Of a DNA stretch of 64,000 nt, positions 26,357-34,600 are shown piece after piece; the stretch's first letter is position 1, and each line of letters begins with the position of its first letter. The stretch covers positions 186,001 through 250,000 of the forward strand of contig NZ_LMIO01000003.1 of NCBI RefSeq assembly GCF_001428745.1, in the 5' to 3' direction. The notes under the pieces are model-generated. The model saw nothing but the letters and a program-made list of their open reading frames with translations, had not been told where the DNA came from and searched no databases. Both the position numbers and the translations under genes were made by a program. The stretch comes from Leifsonia sp. Root227 (GTDB lineage: Bacteria; Actinomycetota; Actinomycetes; Actinomycetales; Microbacteriaceae).

Positions 26357-27148
26357 ATGATGCTGCGCCCTCGCTGGATCGGCGCGCTGGTCTTCGCTCT
26401 CCTGCTGGCAGGTGGATTCGCGTGGCTGGGCCAGTGGCAGCTCGAGCGCGCCGTCGCAGCGGGCACGGTCGTCGACGTGCCGAGCGAGACGGTCCTGCCG
26501 CTCGCGCAGGTGGCGAAGCCGGGTGGGCCGATCGCCGACACGGCGACTGGCCAGTACGTCACGGTGACCGGGTCGTTCGTGCCAGAGGACTACCAACTGC
26601 TGAAGGGCCGGCTCAACCACGGAACCTCCGGCTGGTGGGTCGTCGCGCACGTGACTGTGCCAGGCGCGGACGGCGCGAAGCCGGTCGCGCTCGCGGTCGC
26701 GCGCGGCTGGGCGGCCGACGAGGCGACCGCCACGTCCGCCATGAAGCGTCTCGCCGCAGAGCCGGCCGATGACCAGGCGATCGTCGGCCGGCTGCTGCCG
26801 ACGGAGGGCCCGGAGGCGCCGACGGACAAGAAGCACCCCACGGTGATGACGATGATGTCGGTCGCGGCGCTCTACAACCTCTGGACAGGCGTCGACGGCA
26901 TGGACGTGTACTCGGCGTACGTCGTCGAGAAGACGCCTCCGGCCGGTCTGACCAAGATCGAGTCGCCCCCGCCCATCCAGGAGCGCACGCTCAACTGGCT
27001 CAACATCTTCTATGCGGCGGAGTGGATCATCTTCGCCGGATTCGCGGTCTTCCTCTGGTATCGCCTGGTGAAGGACGCGAAGGAGAAGGAAGACGAACTG
27101 CGCGAGCTCGCGGCCGGAACGGCGACGCAGCTCGGGAAAGTAGAATAG
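26357..27148 (+). CDS. SURF1 family protein
   Basis: Cytochrome-oxidase assembly factor of the SURF1/Shy1 family, acting in the membrane on heme-copper oxidase maturation. 263 residues from ATG 26357. One transmembrane helix lies near each end (ALVFALLLAGGFAWLGQWQL and IFYAAEWIIFAGFAVFLWY), with an extracytoplasmic domain between carrying GWWVVAHVTVP, ARGWAADE and VDGMDVYSAYVV. The WLGQWQLER after the first helix is the family signature. The start is uncertain: the ATG has GGAGAG 15 bases away, too far, while an in-frame ATT at 26315 (ISTTTGSGETTLFQ) lies just after the khtU stop and resembles the guaA start. It follows khtU and precedes the DUF3817 gene. Confidence 0.88.
   Translation: MMLRPRWIGALVFALLLAGGFAWLGQWQLERAVAAGTVVDVPSETVLPLAQVAKPGGPIADTATGQYVTVTGSFVPEDYQLLKGRLNHGTSGWWVVAHVTVPGADGAKPVALAVARGWAADEATATSAMKRLAAEPADDQAIVGRLLPTEGPEAPTDKKHPTVMTMMSVAALYNLWTGVDGMDVYSAYVVEKTPPAGLTKIESPPPIQERTLNWLNIFYAAEWIIFAGFAVFLWYRLVKDAKEKEDELRELAAGTATQLGKVE
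27141..27146 (+). promoter_or_regulatory. -10 hexamer of a putative leaderless promoter for the DUF3817 gene
   Basis: TAGAAT overlaps the end of the SURF1 gene and ends 6 bases before ATG 27153, which has no ribosome binding site. Confidence 0.5.
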
Positions 27149-27152
27149 ACCC

Positions 27153-27602
27153 ATGCCCCTCGCTCCCAAGCTCGCCGATTTCCCGAAGATCCGCGGGGCG
27201 CTCCGGTTCTACCAGGTGTTCGCATACATCACCGGCATCATGCTGCTGCTCCTCTGTGTAGAGATGATCATCAAGTACGGCATGGGCTACCAGATGTTCG
27301 CGTTCGGCAACCACGGCGTCTTCGCCTTCGTGCCGGTGAACGATCCTGTGACGCCGACCGGCGTGGACCTGAGCACGGGCATCCTGATCGCACACGGCTG
27401 GCTGTACGTCGTGTACCTCTTCTCCGACTTCCGGCTCTGGAGCCTGATGCGCTGGAACTTCACGAAGTTCGTCGCGATCGCCCTCGGTGGCGTCGTCCCG
27501 TTCCTCTCGTTCTTCGTGGAGACGCGCATCACCAAGCAGGTGAAGTCCTATCTGGCCGGCCGTGAGGCCGAGGAAGCGACCCTCGTGGAGGCATCAAATT
27601 AG
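27153..27602 (+). CDS. DUF3817 integral membrane protein
   Basis: Uncharacterised 149-residue membrane protein. Three hydrophobic segments: residues about 23-43 ([21 protein letters not shown]), 76-96 ([18 protein letters not shown]) and 106-124. The arrangement fits the DUF3817 family, short proteins often found next to SURF1 or guaA in Microbacteriaceae and related groups. It starts at ATG 27153 with TAGAAT 6 bases upstream. The stop TAG (27600-27602) overlaps the ATT proposed as the guaA start, and the GGAGG at 27587-27591 that would serve guaA lies within its last codons. Function unknown; the neighbours suggest a membrane or respiratory role but do not show it. Confidence 0.87.
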   Translation: MPLAPKLADFPKIRGALRFYQVFAYITGIMLLLLCVEMIIKYGMGYQMFAFGNHGVFAFVPVNDPVTPTGVDLSTGILIAHGWLYVVYLFSDFRLWSLMRWNFTKFVAIALGGVVPFLSFFVETRITKQVKSYLAGREAEEATLVEASN

Positions 27603-29211
27603 CACCGATCCAGCATTCGCCGACCTGCTCGGAGGGGCCGATTCGGCCAACCCGTCCGGCCCGGTCCTCGTCGTCGACTTCGGTGCGCAGTACGCGCAGC
27701 TGATCGCGCGCAGGGTCCGTGAGGCCAACGTCTACTCGGAGATCGTGCCGCACACCGTGACGGCAGCGGAGGTCGCCGCCAAGAAGCCGTCCGGCATCGT
27801 GCTCTCCGGCGGACCGTCCAGCGTCTACGAAGACGGCGCGCCGCAGCTCGACGAGGCGATCTTCGAGCTCGGCGTCCCCGTGCTGGGCATCTGCTACGGC
27901 TTCCAGGTGATGGCCACCGCCCTCGGCGGCGAGGTCGCCCACACCGGACTGCGCGAGTACGGCTCGACCGCGGTGCGCATCTTGGATTCGGGCGTCCTGC
28001 TCGACGGCCAGCCGGAAGAGCAGACCGCGTGGATGAGCCACGGCGACTCTGTGTCCAAGGCGCCGGAGGGCTTCGAGGTCCTCGCATCCACCGACTCCAC
28101 CCCCGTCGCGGCCTTCGCCAACGACGAGCGCAAGCTCTACGGCGTGCAGTGGCACCCGGAGGTGAAGCACTCCGCATACGGCCAGGCCGTGCTGGAGAAC
28201 TTCCTGCACCGCGCAGCGGGCATCCCCGCCGACTGGAACAGCGGCAACGTGATCGCCGACCAGGTCGCGGCCATCCGGGCCCAGGTGGGTTCCGGCCGTG
28301 TCATCTGCGGTCTCTCCGGCGGTGTCGACTCCGCTGTGGCGGCGGCCATCGTGCACAAGGCCGTCGGCGACCAGCTCGTCTGTGTCTTCGTCGACCACGG
28401 CCTGCTCCGCAAGGACGAGGCCCGCCAGGTCGAGGAGGACTACGTCAAGGCCACCGGCGTCCGTCTCGTCACCATCGACGCGGAGGAGCAGTTCCTCTCT
28501 GCTCTCGCCGGTGTCAGCGACCCGGAGACGAAGCGCAAGATCATCGGCCGCGAGTTCATCCGCACCTTCGAGAAGGCCCAGGCCGACCTGATCGCCGAAG
28601 CGGCCAGCGAGGGCGACCCGATCCGCTTCCTCGTGCAGGGCACCCTGTACCCGGACGTGGTCGAGTCCGGCGGCGGCTCCGGCACGGCGAACATCAAGAG
28701 CCACCACAACGTCGGCGGGCTCCCGGAAGACCTGCAGTTCGAGCTCGTCGAGCCGCTGCGCACCCTCTTCAAAGACGAGGTGCGCGCCATCGGCCGCGAG
28801 CTCGGCCTGCCGGAGGTCATCGTCGGCCGCCAGCCGTTCCCGGGCCCCGGCCTGGGCATCCGGATCGTCGGAGAGGTCACCCGCGAGCGCCTCGACCTCC
28901 TCCGCGACGCCGACGCGATCGTGCGCGCCGAACTCACCGCGGCCGGTCTCGACACCGAGATCTGGCAGTGCCCGGTCGTGCTCCTCGCCGACGTGCGCTC
29001 CGTCGGCGTCCAGGGCGACGGACGTACGTACGGCCACCCGATCGTGCTGCGCCCTGTCTCGAGCGAGGACGCCATGACGGCGGACTGGACCCGCCTGCCG
29101 TACGACCTGCTCGCCAAGATCTCCAACCGCATCACCAACGAGGTCGACGGCGTCAACCGCGTCGTGCTCGACGTCACGTCGAAGCCGCCGGGAACGATCG
29201 AATGGGAGTAG
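27598..29211 (+). CDS. guaA: GMP synthase (glutamine-hydrolysing), probable ATT start
   Basis: Aminates XMP to GMP using glutamine. About 537 residues from ATT 27598. Class I amidotransferase domain (about 20-210): [14 protein letters not shown], nucleophile cysteine in [11 protein letters not shown], His-Glu in [11 protein letters not shown]. The ATP-pyrophosphatase domain has the P-loop [15 protein letters not shown]; the C-terminal dimerisation domain has [13 protein letters not shown] and ends in [14 protein letters not shown] at 27587-27591 is spaced 6 bases from ATT-AGC-ACC-GAT ([10 protein letters not shown]), and the ATT overlaps the upstream stop. The only nearby conventional start, GTG 27562, lies inside the DUF3817 gene without a good ribosome binding site and would add 12 residues. 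A strong terminator follows. Confidence 0.95.
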   Translation: MSTDPAFADLLGGADSANPSGPVLVVDFGAQYAQLIARRVREANVYSEIVPHTVTAAEVAAKKPSGIVLSGGPSSVYEDGAPQLDEAIFELGVPVLGICYGFQVMATALGGEVAHTGLREYGSTAVRILDSGVLLDGQPEEQTAWMSHGDSVSKAPEGFEVLASTDSTPVAAFANDERKLYGVQWHPEVKHSAYGQAVLENFLHRAAGIPADWNSGNVIADQVAAIRAQVGSGRVICGLSGGVDSAVAAAIVHKAVGDQLVCVFVDHGLLRKDEARQVEEDYVKATGVRLVTIDAEEQFLSALAGVSDPETKRKIIGREFIRTFEKAQADLIAEAASEGDPIRFLVQGTLYPDVVESGGGSGTANIKSHHNVGGLPEDLQFELVEPLRTLFKDEVRAIGRELGLPEVIVGRQPFPGPGLGIRIVGEVTRERLDLLRDADAIVRAELTAAGLDTEIWQCPVVLLADVRSVGVQGDGRTYGHPIVLRPVSSEDAMTADWTRLPYDLLAKISNRITNEVDGVNRVVLDVTSKPPGTIEWE

Positions 29212-29238
29212 GCGGACCGGCTCCGGCCGCCGCCTGAC

Positions 29239-29270
29239 AAGGGCCGGGGTGCTCGCGCGTCCCGGCCCTT
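29239..29270 (+). terminator. Terminator of guaA
   Basis: AAGGGCCGGG 29239-29248 pairs perfectly with CCCGGCCCTT 29261-29270 around a 12-base loop. It separates guaA from the glycan locus. Confidence 0.8.
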
Positions 29271-29334
29271 AACGCGTGCTAAATACCGTAGGGTACGAAA
29301 ACCTCGAAGATGTGTGGGAAAATGGCGACTGCAG

Positions 29335-29363
29335 TTGTGCCAACCCCGCTGCAGCCGTGATAC
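29335..29363 (+). promoter_or_regulatory. Putative promoter of the plus-strand glycan operon
   Basis: TTGTGC 29335-29340 and TGATAC 29358-29363 are 17 bases apart, giving a leader of about 15 bases before ATG 29385. The stretch 29279-29330 is AT-richer than its surroundings and holds further candidates such as TAAATA at 29280, so the assignment is tentative. Confidence 0.4.
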
Positions 29364-29384
29364 GAAAGCGAGTCAGCACCACCG

Positions 29385-31247
29385 ATGTCCGTGAAGAACT
29401 GGCTTTGGAGCACTCACGTCCAAGATGAGACGCGAGCGCGTGGTGAGTCGATCTTCATTCGTTTCGGCGTCCAGTATTTGACGGACGCGGTCGCGTGGGT
29501 GCTCGCTGTCGTCGCTGCCGTCGTGTTCCGCTACGACTTCGTGGTCTCGAGGGTGCACTGGGTCCCCGTGCTCTTCCTCTGCCTGGTCGTCATCATTCTG
29601 CAGCTCCTCCTGGGCTGGACGTTCGGCGTCTATCGCGGCCGCTTCACCTATGGCAGCTTCGAGGAGGCCCGCGCCGTCGCGTACACGGTGGTGACGATCG
29701 CGCTCTTCTCGTCCGTGCCCGTCGTGATCTTCTCCAGCCAGATCGGCGTGCCGCGCAGCCTCATGCTGATCTCCGGCTTCATCGCGTACGGCCTGATGGG
29801 TGCGGTGCGCTACCTCAAGCGCATGTACGTCGCCCAGCGGATGCGCCCGGACAATGCGCAACCCGTTCTTCTGCTCGGGGCCGGGTTCATGGGCAGCCTG
29901 ATGGTGCGCAGGATGCTCACCGACCGCGAGTCCGAGTACATCCCCGTCGGCTTCCTCGACGACGACAGGAGCAAGCGCAACCTGCACCTGATGGGTGTGC
30001 CGGTGCTCGGCCGGTTCAAGGACATCGTCAAGGTCGCGAACGCCACGCGCGCGACGGCGCTGATCGTGTGCGTCGCCAGGGCTGACTCCAACCTGCTCCA
30101 GCGCGTCACCACCATCGCCGATACCGTCGGCCTCAAGGTCAAGGTGCTGCCGGAGCTCGATGACGTGAACGACGGACGCACCACCCTCAAGGACGTGCGC
30201 GACCTGTCCATCGAGGACCTCATCGGTCGGCACCCGGTCGACACCGACGTCGCATCCATCGCCGACTATCTGTCGAACAAGCGCATCCTCGTCACAGGGG
30301 CCGGCGGCTCGATCGGCTCAGAGCTGTGCAGGCAGATCGCGAAGTTCGGCCCAGCGGAACTGATGATGCTCGACCGCGACGAGACCGGACTCCAGCAGAC
30401 GCAGCTCCAGATCTCCGGCCACGGGCTCCTCGACTCCACGGACGTCATCCTCGCGGACATCCGCGACGCCGACGCCGTCAAGCGCATTTTCGTCTCGCGT
30501 CGGCCGGAGGTCGTGTTCCACGCGGCAGCGCTCAAGCACCTGCCGATGCTGGAGCAGTATCCGGACGAGGCGTGGAAGACCAACGTCCTCGGAACCCTCA
30601 ATGTGCTTCGTGCCGCGATGGACATCGACGTTGAGACGTTCGTGAACATCTCCACCGATAAGGCGGCCAACCCCACGAGCATCCTCGGCCACTCCAAGCG
30701 GGCGGCAGAGCGCCTCACGGCGTGGGCGGGCAAGGAGACGGGTCACTCGTACCTGTCCGTGCGGTTCGGCAACGTGCTCGGAAGCAGAGGCTCGCTCCTG
30801 CCGACCTTCCAGGCGCTGATCGCGGCCAACAAGCCCCTGACGGTGACGCATCCGGATGCGACCCGTTACTTCATGACCATCCCGGAGGCGTGCCAGCTGG
30901 TGATGCAGGCGGGCGCGATCGGCTCGCCGGGCGAGGTGCTCATCCTGGACATGGGAAAGCCGGTGCGCATCCTGGACATCGCCAGGCGCATGATCGCTCA
31001 GTCAGGCAAGAGCCTCGAGATCATCTACACCGGCCTCCGTGATGGCGAGAAGCTGCACGAGGAGCTGACCGGCGTCGGAGAGCAGGGCGCGCACCGCACC
31101 CACTCGCTCATCTCGCACGCCCGCGTGCTGCCCATCGATCCGAGCAGGCTCGACCGCTCGGAGTGGCAGCGCCGCTGGGAGGACGACCAGGCCGAGACGG
31201 CGATCGTCGGAATCGAGCGCGGAAGCCTCGGGGGAGTGACGCGGTGA
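29385..31247 (+). CDS. Membrane-anchored nucleotide-sugar 4,6-dehydratase (PglF/WbpM-like)
   Basis: Polysaccharide biosynthesis protein of 620 residues. Four transmembrane helices (about 29-125) precede a CoA-binding-like Rossmann region (PVLLLGAGFMGSLMVRRML) and a C-terminal SDR domain starting at KRILVTGAGGSIGSELCRQI (about 301-320). The active-site region is NISTDKAANPTSILGHSKRA: the TDK triad is present and the usual SDR tyrosine is absent, as in inverting UDP-GlcNAc 4,6-dehydratases of the PglF/FlaA1/WbpM group. Predicted reaction: UDP-GlcNAc to UDP-4-keto-6-deoxy sugar. It is the first gene of an eight-gene operon; its stop overlaps the GTG of the aminotransferase (GTGA), which would use this product. 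Confidence 0.93.
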   Translation: MSVKNWLWSTHVQDETRARGESIFIRFGVQYLTDAVAWVLAVVAAVVFRYDFVVSRVHWVPVLFLCLVVIILQLLLGWTFGVYRGRFTYGSFEEARAVAYTVVTIALFSSVPVVIFSSQIGVPRSLMLISGFIAYGLMGAVRYLKRMYVAQRMRPDNAQPVLLLGAGFMGSLMVRRMLTDRESEYIPVGFLDDDRSKRNLHLMGVPVLGRFKDIVKVANATRATALIVCVARADSNLLQRVTTIADTVGLKVKVLPELDDVNDGRTTLKDVRDLSIEDLIGRHPVDTDVASIADYLSNKRILVTGAGGSIGSELCRQIAKFGPAELMMLDRDETGLQQTQLQISGHGLLDSTDVILADIRDADAVKRIFVSRRPEVVFHAAALKHLPMLEQYPDEAWKTNVLGTLNVLRAAMDIDVETFVNISTDKAANPTSILGHSKRAAERLTAWAGKETGHSYLSVRFGNVLGSRGSLLPTFQALIAANKPLTVTHPDATRYFMTIPEACQLVMQAGAIGSPGEVLILDMGKPVRILDIARRMIAQSGKSLEIIYTGLRDGEKLHEELTGVGEQGAHRTHSLISHARVLPIDPSRLDRSEWQRRWEDDQAETAIVGIERGSLGGVTR

Positions 31248-32380
31248 GTTCCAAGATCTACATGTCTTCGCCGGATGTCGGAGACCTCGAGCAGGAGTAT
31301 GTCCTGAACGCCATGCGGTCCGGCTGGATCGCGCCGCTCGGCCCCGACGTCGATGGCTTCGAACGGGAGATCGCCGAGCGCGTCGGCGTCGAGCACGCTG
31401 TCGCCCTGTCATCCGGCACGGCCGCGCTGCATCTCGCTCTTCTCGGGTTGGGTGTCGGCCGGGGCGACACGGTGGTCACGGCGACGATGACGTTCGCCGC
31501 GACGGCCAACGCCATCGCATACACGGGCGCGGCGCCGTTCTTCGTCGACGCGGACCCGGTCACGGGCAACATCTCCCCTGCCCTGCTCGAGCAGGCGCTC
31601 TCGCAGCTCTCCGCCGAGGGACGCAACGTCGCCGCGATCGTCCCCGTCGACCTGCTCGGTCGGTCGGCCGACTACGACGCGATCCTTCCGCTGGCCGAGG
31701 GCTACGGGATCCCGGTGCTGGCCGATGCGGCGGAGTCGCTCGGTGCGAGCTATCGCGGCAAGCCGGCGGGCTCGTTCGGCGTCGCCGCCGCGCTCTCCTT
31801 CAACGGCAACAAGATCCTGACCACGTCGGGTGGCGGGATGCTGTTGACCGACGACGAGTCGCTCGCCTCTCGCGCTCGCTACCTGGCGACGCAGGCGCGT
31901 CAGCCCGTCGTGCACTACGAGCACGTCGACATCGGATACAACTACCGGATGAGCAACCTGCTCGCGGCGCTCGGTCGCGCGCAGCTCTCCCGCCTCGACG
32001 GCATGATCGCCCGCCGCGCCGCCGTCCGCGAGCTTTACCGCGACCTGTTCGCGCCGGTTCCCGGTGTGACGATCTTCCAGGGGGCTGGCGACGAGGCCGA
32101 CAACAAGTGGCTGACCTCCATCCTGGTCGAGCCATCCGAGTCCGGCTGGACGGCCGAAGAGCTGCGCGAGTGGCTGAACGCCGACCAGATCGAGAGCCGT
32201 CCGCTGTGGAAGCCGATGCACCTGCAGCCGGCGTTCGCCGACGCGGGCGCCGTCGTCGACGGGAGCGCGGAGCACCTGTTCGAGGTGGGCATCACCCTGC
32301 CGAGCGGTTCCGTGCTCGATGGAGAACAGCTCGACCGCGTGCAGGATCGCATCCACGGTTTCCTCGGAGCGCATTCGTGA
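31244..32380 (+). CDS. DegT/DnrJ/EryC1/StrS aminotransferase (PglE-like)
   Basis: PLP-dependent sugar aminotransferase of 378 residues from GTG 31244, overlapping the dehydratase stop. The PLP lysine is in SFNGNKILTTSGGGMLL (about residue 190). Family blocks include ALSSGTAALHLALLGLGVG, TATMTFAATANAIAYTGAAP, VLADAAESLGASYRGKPAG and DIGYNYRMSNLLAALGRAQL. Its place directly after a PglF-like dehydratase predicts amination at C4 of a 4-keto-6-deoxy-GlcNAc nucleotide, as PglE does in Campylobacter. The stop overlaps the sugar transferase start. Alternative: amination of another 4-ketosugar. Confidence 0.92.
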   Translation: MSSKIYMSSPDVGDLEQEYVLNAMRSGWIAPLGPDVDGFEREIAERVGVEHAVALSSGTAALHLALLGLGVGRGDTVVTATMTFAATANAIAYTGAAPFFVDADPVTGNISPALLEQALSQLSAEGRNVAAIVPVDLLGRSADYDAILPLAEGYGIPVLADAAESLGASYRGKPAGSFGVAAALSFNGNKILTTSGGGMLLTDDESLASRARYLATQARQPVVHYEHVDIGYNYRMSNLLAALGRAQLSRLDGMIARRAAVRELYRDLFAPVPGVTIFQGAGDEADNKWLTSILVEPSESGWTAEELREWLNADQIESRPLWKPMHLQPAFADAGAVVDGSAEHLFEVGITLPSGSVLDGEQLDRVQDRIHGFLGAHS

Positions 32381-33006
32381 GCAGGCGAGGGTATGACAGC
32401 GGCAAACGGCTGTTGGATGCGGTGGCGTCCGGCATTCTGCTTGTCGTGCTCTCGCCCGTGATCGGCGTCGTCGCGGTGCTGGTCGCCGTGAAGCTCGGTC
32501 GTCCCGTCATCTTCGCGCAGCCGCGGCCGGGCCGCGGAGGCACGATCTTCACCCTGCGCAAATTCCGCAGCATGAAATCGGTCGACGTCGAGGCCGGACT
32601 CGTGACAGACGAAGACCGCCTCACCACGTTCGGCAAGGCCCTGCGCGCTTCCAGCCTGGACGAGCTGCCGAGCCTCGTGAACGTGCTGCGCGGCGACATG
32701 AGCTTCGTCGGTCCCCGTCCCCTGCTCGTCTCGTACCTGGAGCGGTACACTCCGCGGCAGGCCAGGCGCCACGAGGTGCGGCCAGGCATCACGGGCCTCG
32801 CCCAGTCGAGCGGCCGCAACGACGTGCCGTGGGAGCGCAGGCTGGAGCTCGACGTCGAGTACGTCGACACTCGAAGCTTCCGCCTGGATGCGCTGATCCT
32901 GGTGCGCACATTGCGCTCCGTCTTCGTTCGCGAGGGCATCTCTCACGACGGTCACGTCACCATGCCGGAGTTCGGTGCGGCGGAGCCGTCGGGAGGCGGC
33001 GCGTGA
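32377..33006 (+). CDS. Monotopic phosphoglycosyl transferase (PglC/WcaJ-C type)
   Basis: Bacterial sugar transferase of 209 residues from GTG 32377, overlapping the upstream stop (GTGA). It is the minimal PglC-like form: one re-entrant membrane helix near the N-terminus (residues about 9-35, KRLLDAVASGILLVVLSPVI), then the catalytic domain with FTLRKFRSM, TFGKALRASSLDELPSLVNV containing the catalytic Asp-Glu, GDMSFVGPRPLL and RPGITGLAQSSGRN. Such enzymes transfer a phosphosugar from its UDP form to undecaprenyl phosphate and start the repeat unit. Neighbours suggest diacetylbacillosamine-1-phosphate as substrate. The frame is open further upstream but overlaps the aminotransferase. Confidence 0.94.
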   Translation: MSRRGYDSGKRLLDAVASGILLVVLSPVIGVVAVLVAVKLGRPVIFAQPRPGRGGTIFTLRKFRSMKSVDVEAGLVTDEDRLTTFGKALRASSLDELPSLVNVLRGDMSFVGPRPLLVSYLERYTPRQARRHEVRPGITGLAQSSGRNDVPWERRLELDVEYVDTRSFRLDALILVRTLRSVFVREGISHDGHVTMPEFGAAEPSGGGA

Positions 33007-33662
33007 CGGTTCCTCTCGTCGTCGTCGGTGGTGGGGGGTTCGGCCGCGAGACGCTTGACGTCGCAGAGGCCGTCAACGCGGCCGACCCGGAACATTTCGA
33101 CATCCTCGGTGTGCTCGACGACGGAGCCGACGATGTCGTCGCCCGTCGTCTGGCAGCGCGGGGCGTGGCATTCCTCGGCCCGATAGACCCCTGGCTGGCC
33201 GGAGGCGGGTCCGCACGATACGTCGTCGCCATCGGCAGTCCTGCCATCAGGGAGCGGATAGACGGGAAGCTGCGCGCCGCCGGGCTCGAACCGGCCACGC
33301 TCATCCACCCGCTCGCCGTCGTCGGTTCTGTTCCGCAGATCGGACCAGGCTCGGTGATCTGCTCCGGCGTCCAGGTCTCGACCAACGTCCGGCTCGGGCG
33401 CGGTGCGCACCTGAATCCCGGCGCCATCGTCGGCCACGATGCTGTGCTGGACGACTTCGTCTCCGTCAACCCCGGCGCGATCGTCTCCGGCGAGGTCCAT
33501 ATCGGCGCATCCACTCTCATCGGAGCCGGTAGCGTGGTGCTGCAAGGTCTCCGTGTCGGAGGGGGCAGCGTCGTCGGCGCTGCGGCCTGCGTCACCAAAG
33601 ATGTCCCCGAAGGCAGCACCGTGGTCGGTGTTCCTGCACGTCAATACTCGAAAGACCAATGA
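33003..33662 (+). CDS. Sugar O/N-acetyltransferase with left-handed beta-helix (PglD/NeuD-like)
   Basis: Acetyltransferase of 219 residues from GTG 33003, overlapping the upstream stop. The N-terminal Rossmann-like domain (PLVVVGGGGFGRETLDVAEA) binds the UDP-sugar, and residues about 100-205 are hexapeptide repeats (GSVICSGVQVSTNVRLGRG, HLNPGAIVGHDAVLDDFVSV) with the presumed catalytic histidine in IVGHDAVLDD. This is the layout of PglD, which N-acetylates UDP-4-amino-4,6-dideoxy-GlcNAc to UDP-diacetylbacillosamine. Coupled to the next gene by ATGA at 33659-33662. Confidence 0.92.
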   Translation: MTVPLVVVGGGGFGRETLDVAEAVNAADPEHFDILGVLDDGADDVVARRLAARGVAFLGPIDPWLAGGGSARYVVAIGSPAIRERIDGKLRAAGLEPATLIHPLAVVGSVPQIGPGSVICSGVQVSTNVRLGRGAHLNPGAIVGHDAVLDDFVSVNPGAIVSGEVHIGASTLIGAGSVVLQGLRVGGGSVVGAAACVTKDVPEGSTVVGVPARQYSKDQ

Positions 33663-34600
33663 AACTACTCATCACCGGAGGCGCCGGCTTCATCGGCTCC
33701 AACCTCGCACGCTACGTCACCTCGCAGGTCCCCGACGCGGAGGTCCGCGTCATCGACGACCTGAGCACCGGTCGTCTGGAGAACCTCGACGGCGTCGATG
33801 TGCGCTTCATCGAGGCGTCGATCCTCGATGAGGACGCCATGAACGAGGCCGTGGCCGGCGTCGACTCCGTCGTGCACCTCGCCGCCCTCGGCAGCGTGCC
33901 TCGCTCGATCGCCGCCCCGCTGCCGTCACACCACGCCAACGCGACCGGAACGCTGCACGTGCTCGAAGCCGCGAGGCTCGCCGGTGTGGAGCACGTGGTG
34001 GTCGCATCGTCGAGCTCGGTCTACGGCAGCAACACCAAGCTGCCGAAGTCGGAGTTCGACTGGACGCGCCCGATGAGCCCGTACGCGGTCACCAAGCACG
34101 CGACAGAGGGCTACACGATCGCGTACGGCTATTCGTACGGGATGCGCACCCTCGCCTTCCGGTTCTTCAACGTCTTCGGCCCATACCAGGCCGCCGACCA
34201 CGTGTACGCGGCCGTGATCCCCAAGTTCCTCGACGCAGCCCTGAACGGCCAGCCGCTGACCGTCCACGGCGACGGCCTACAGTCCCGCGACTTCACCTAC
34301 GTCGAAACGGTCTGTGCCGCGCTGCTGGACGCCGTCCAGCGCAAGGTCAGCTCCACCGACCCGGTGAACCTTGCCTTCGGCACTAGCACGCCGCTGCTGC
34401 GCGTCATCGATCTGATGAAGGATCACCTGGGTATCGAGATCGCTGTCGAGCACGTGGAGCCGCGGGTCGGCGACGTGCGCGCCTCCCAAGCGGACGGCAT
34501 CCGCATCAGGGAGCTGTTCCCTGATGTCGCGCCTACGGACTTCGAGACGGCTCTCGGCCGGACCATCGACTGGTATCGCGAGCGGCACGAGAGCCGATGA
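33659..34600 (+). CDS. NAD-dependent epimerase/dehydratase (UDP-sugar 4-epimerase-like)
   Basis: Extended SDR enzyme of 313 residues from ATG 33659. The NAD-binding motif is LLITGGAGFIGSNLARYV and the catalytic YxxxK is in MSPYAVTKHATEGY (about residue 140); SSSSVYGSN carries the catalytic serine. RFFNVFGPYQ and DGLQSRDFTYV match UDP-GlcNAc/UDP-glucose 4-epimerases of the WbpP/GalE type. Probable role: supplying UDP-GalNAc or UDP-Gal for the repeat unit. Its start overlaps the acetyltransferase stop and its stop overlaps the glycosyltransferase ATG (ATGA at 34597-34600). Confidence 0.9.
   Translation: MKLLITGGAGFIGSNLARYVTSQVPDAEVRVIDDLSTGRLENLDGVDVRFIEASILDEDAMNEAVAGVDSVVHLAALGSVPRSIAAPLPSHHANATGTLHVLEAARLAGVEHVVVASSSSVYGSNTKLPKSEFDWTRPMSPYAVTKHATEGYTIAYGYSYGMRTLAFRFFNVFGPYQAADHVYAAVIPKFLDAALNGQPLTVHGDGLQSRDFTYVETVCAALLDAVQRKVSSTDPVNLAFGTSTPLLRVIDLMKDHLGIEIAVEHVEPRVGDVRASQADGIRIRELFPDVAPTDFETALGRTIDWYRERHESR

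Noticed and set aside
24710..27169. Minus-strand open frame of 819 codons
   Set aside because: Antisense to the KhtT/KhtU-like genes and SURF1, with acidic/basic low-complexity sequence and no recognisable domain.
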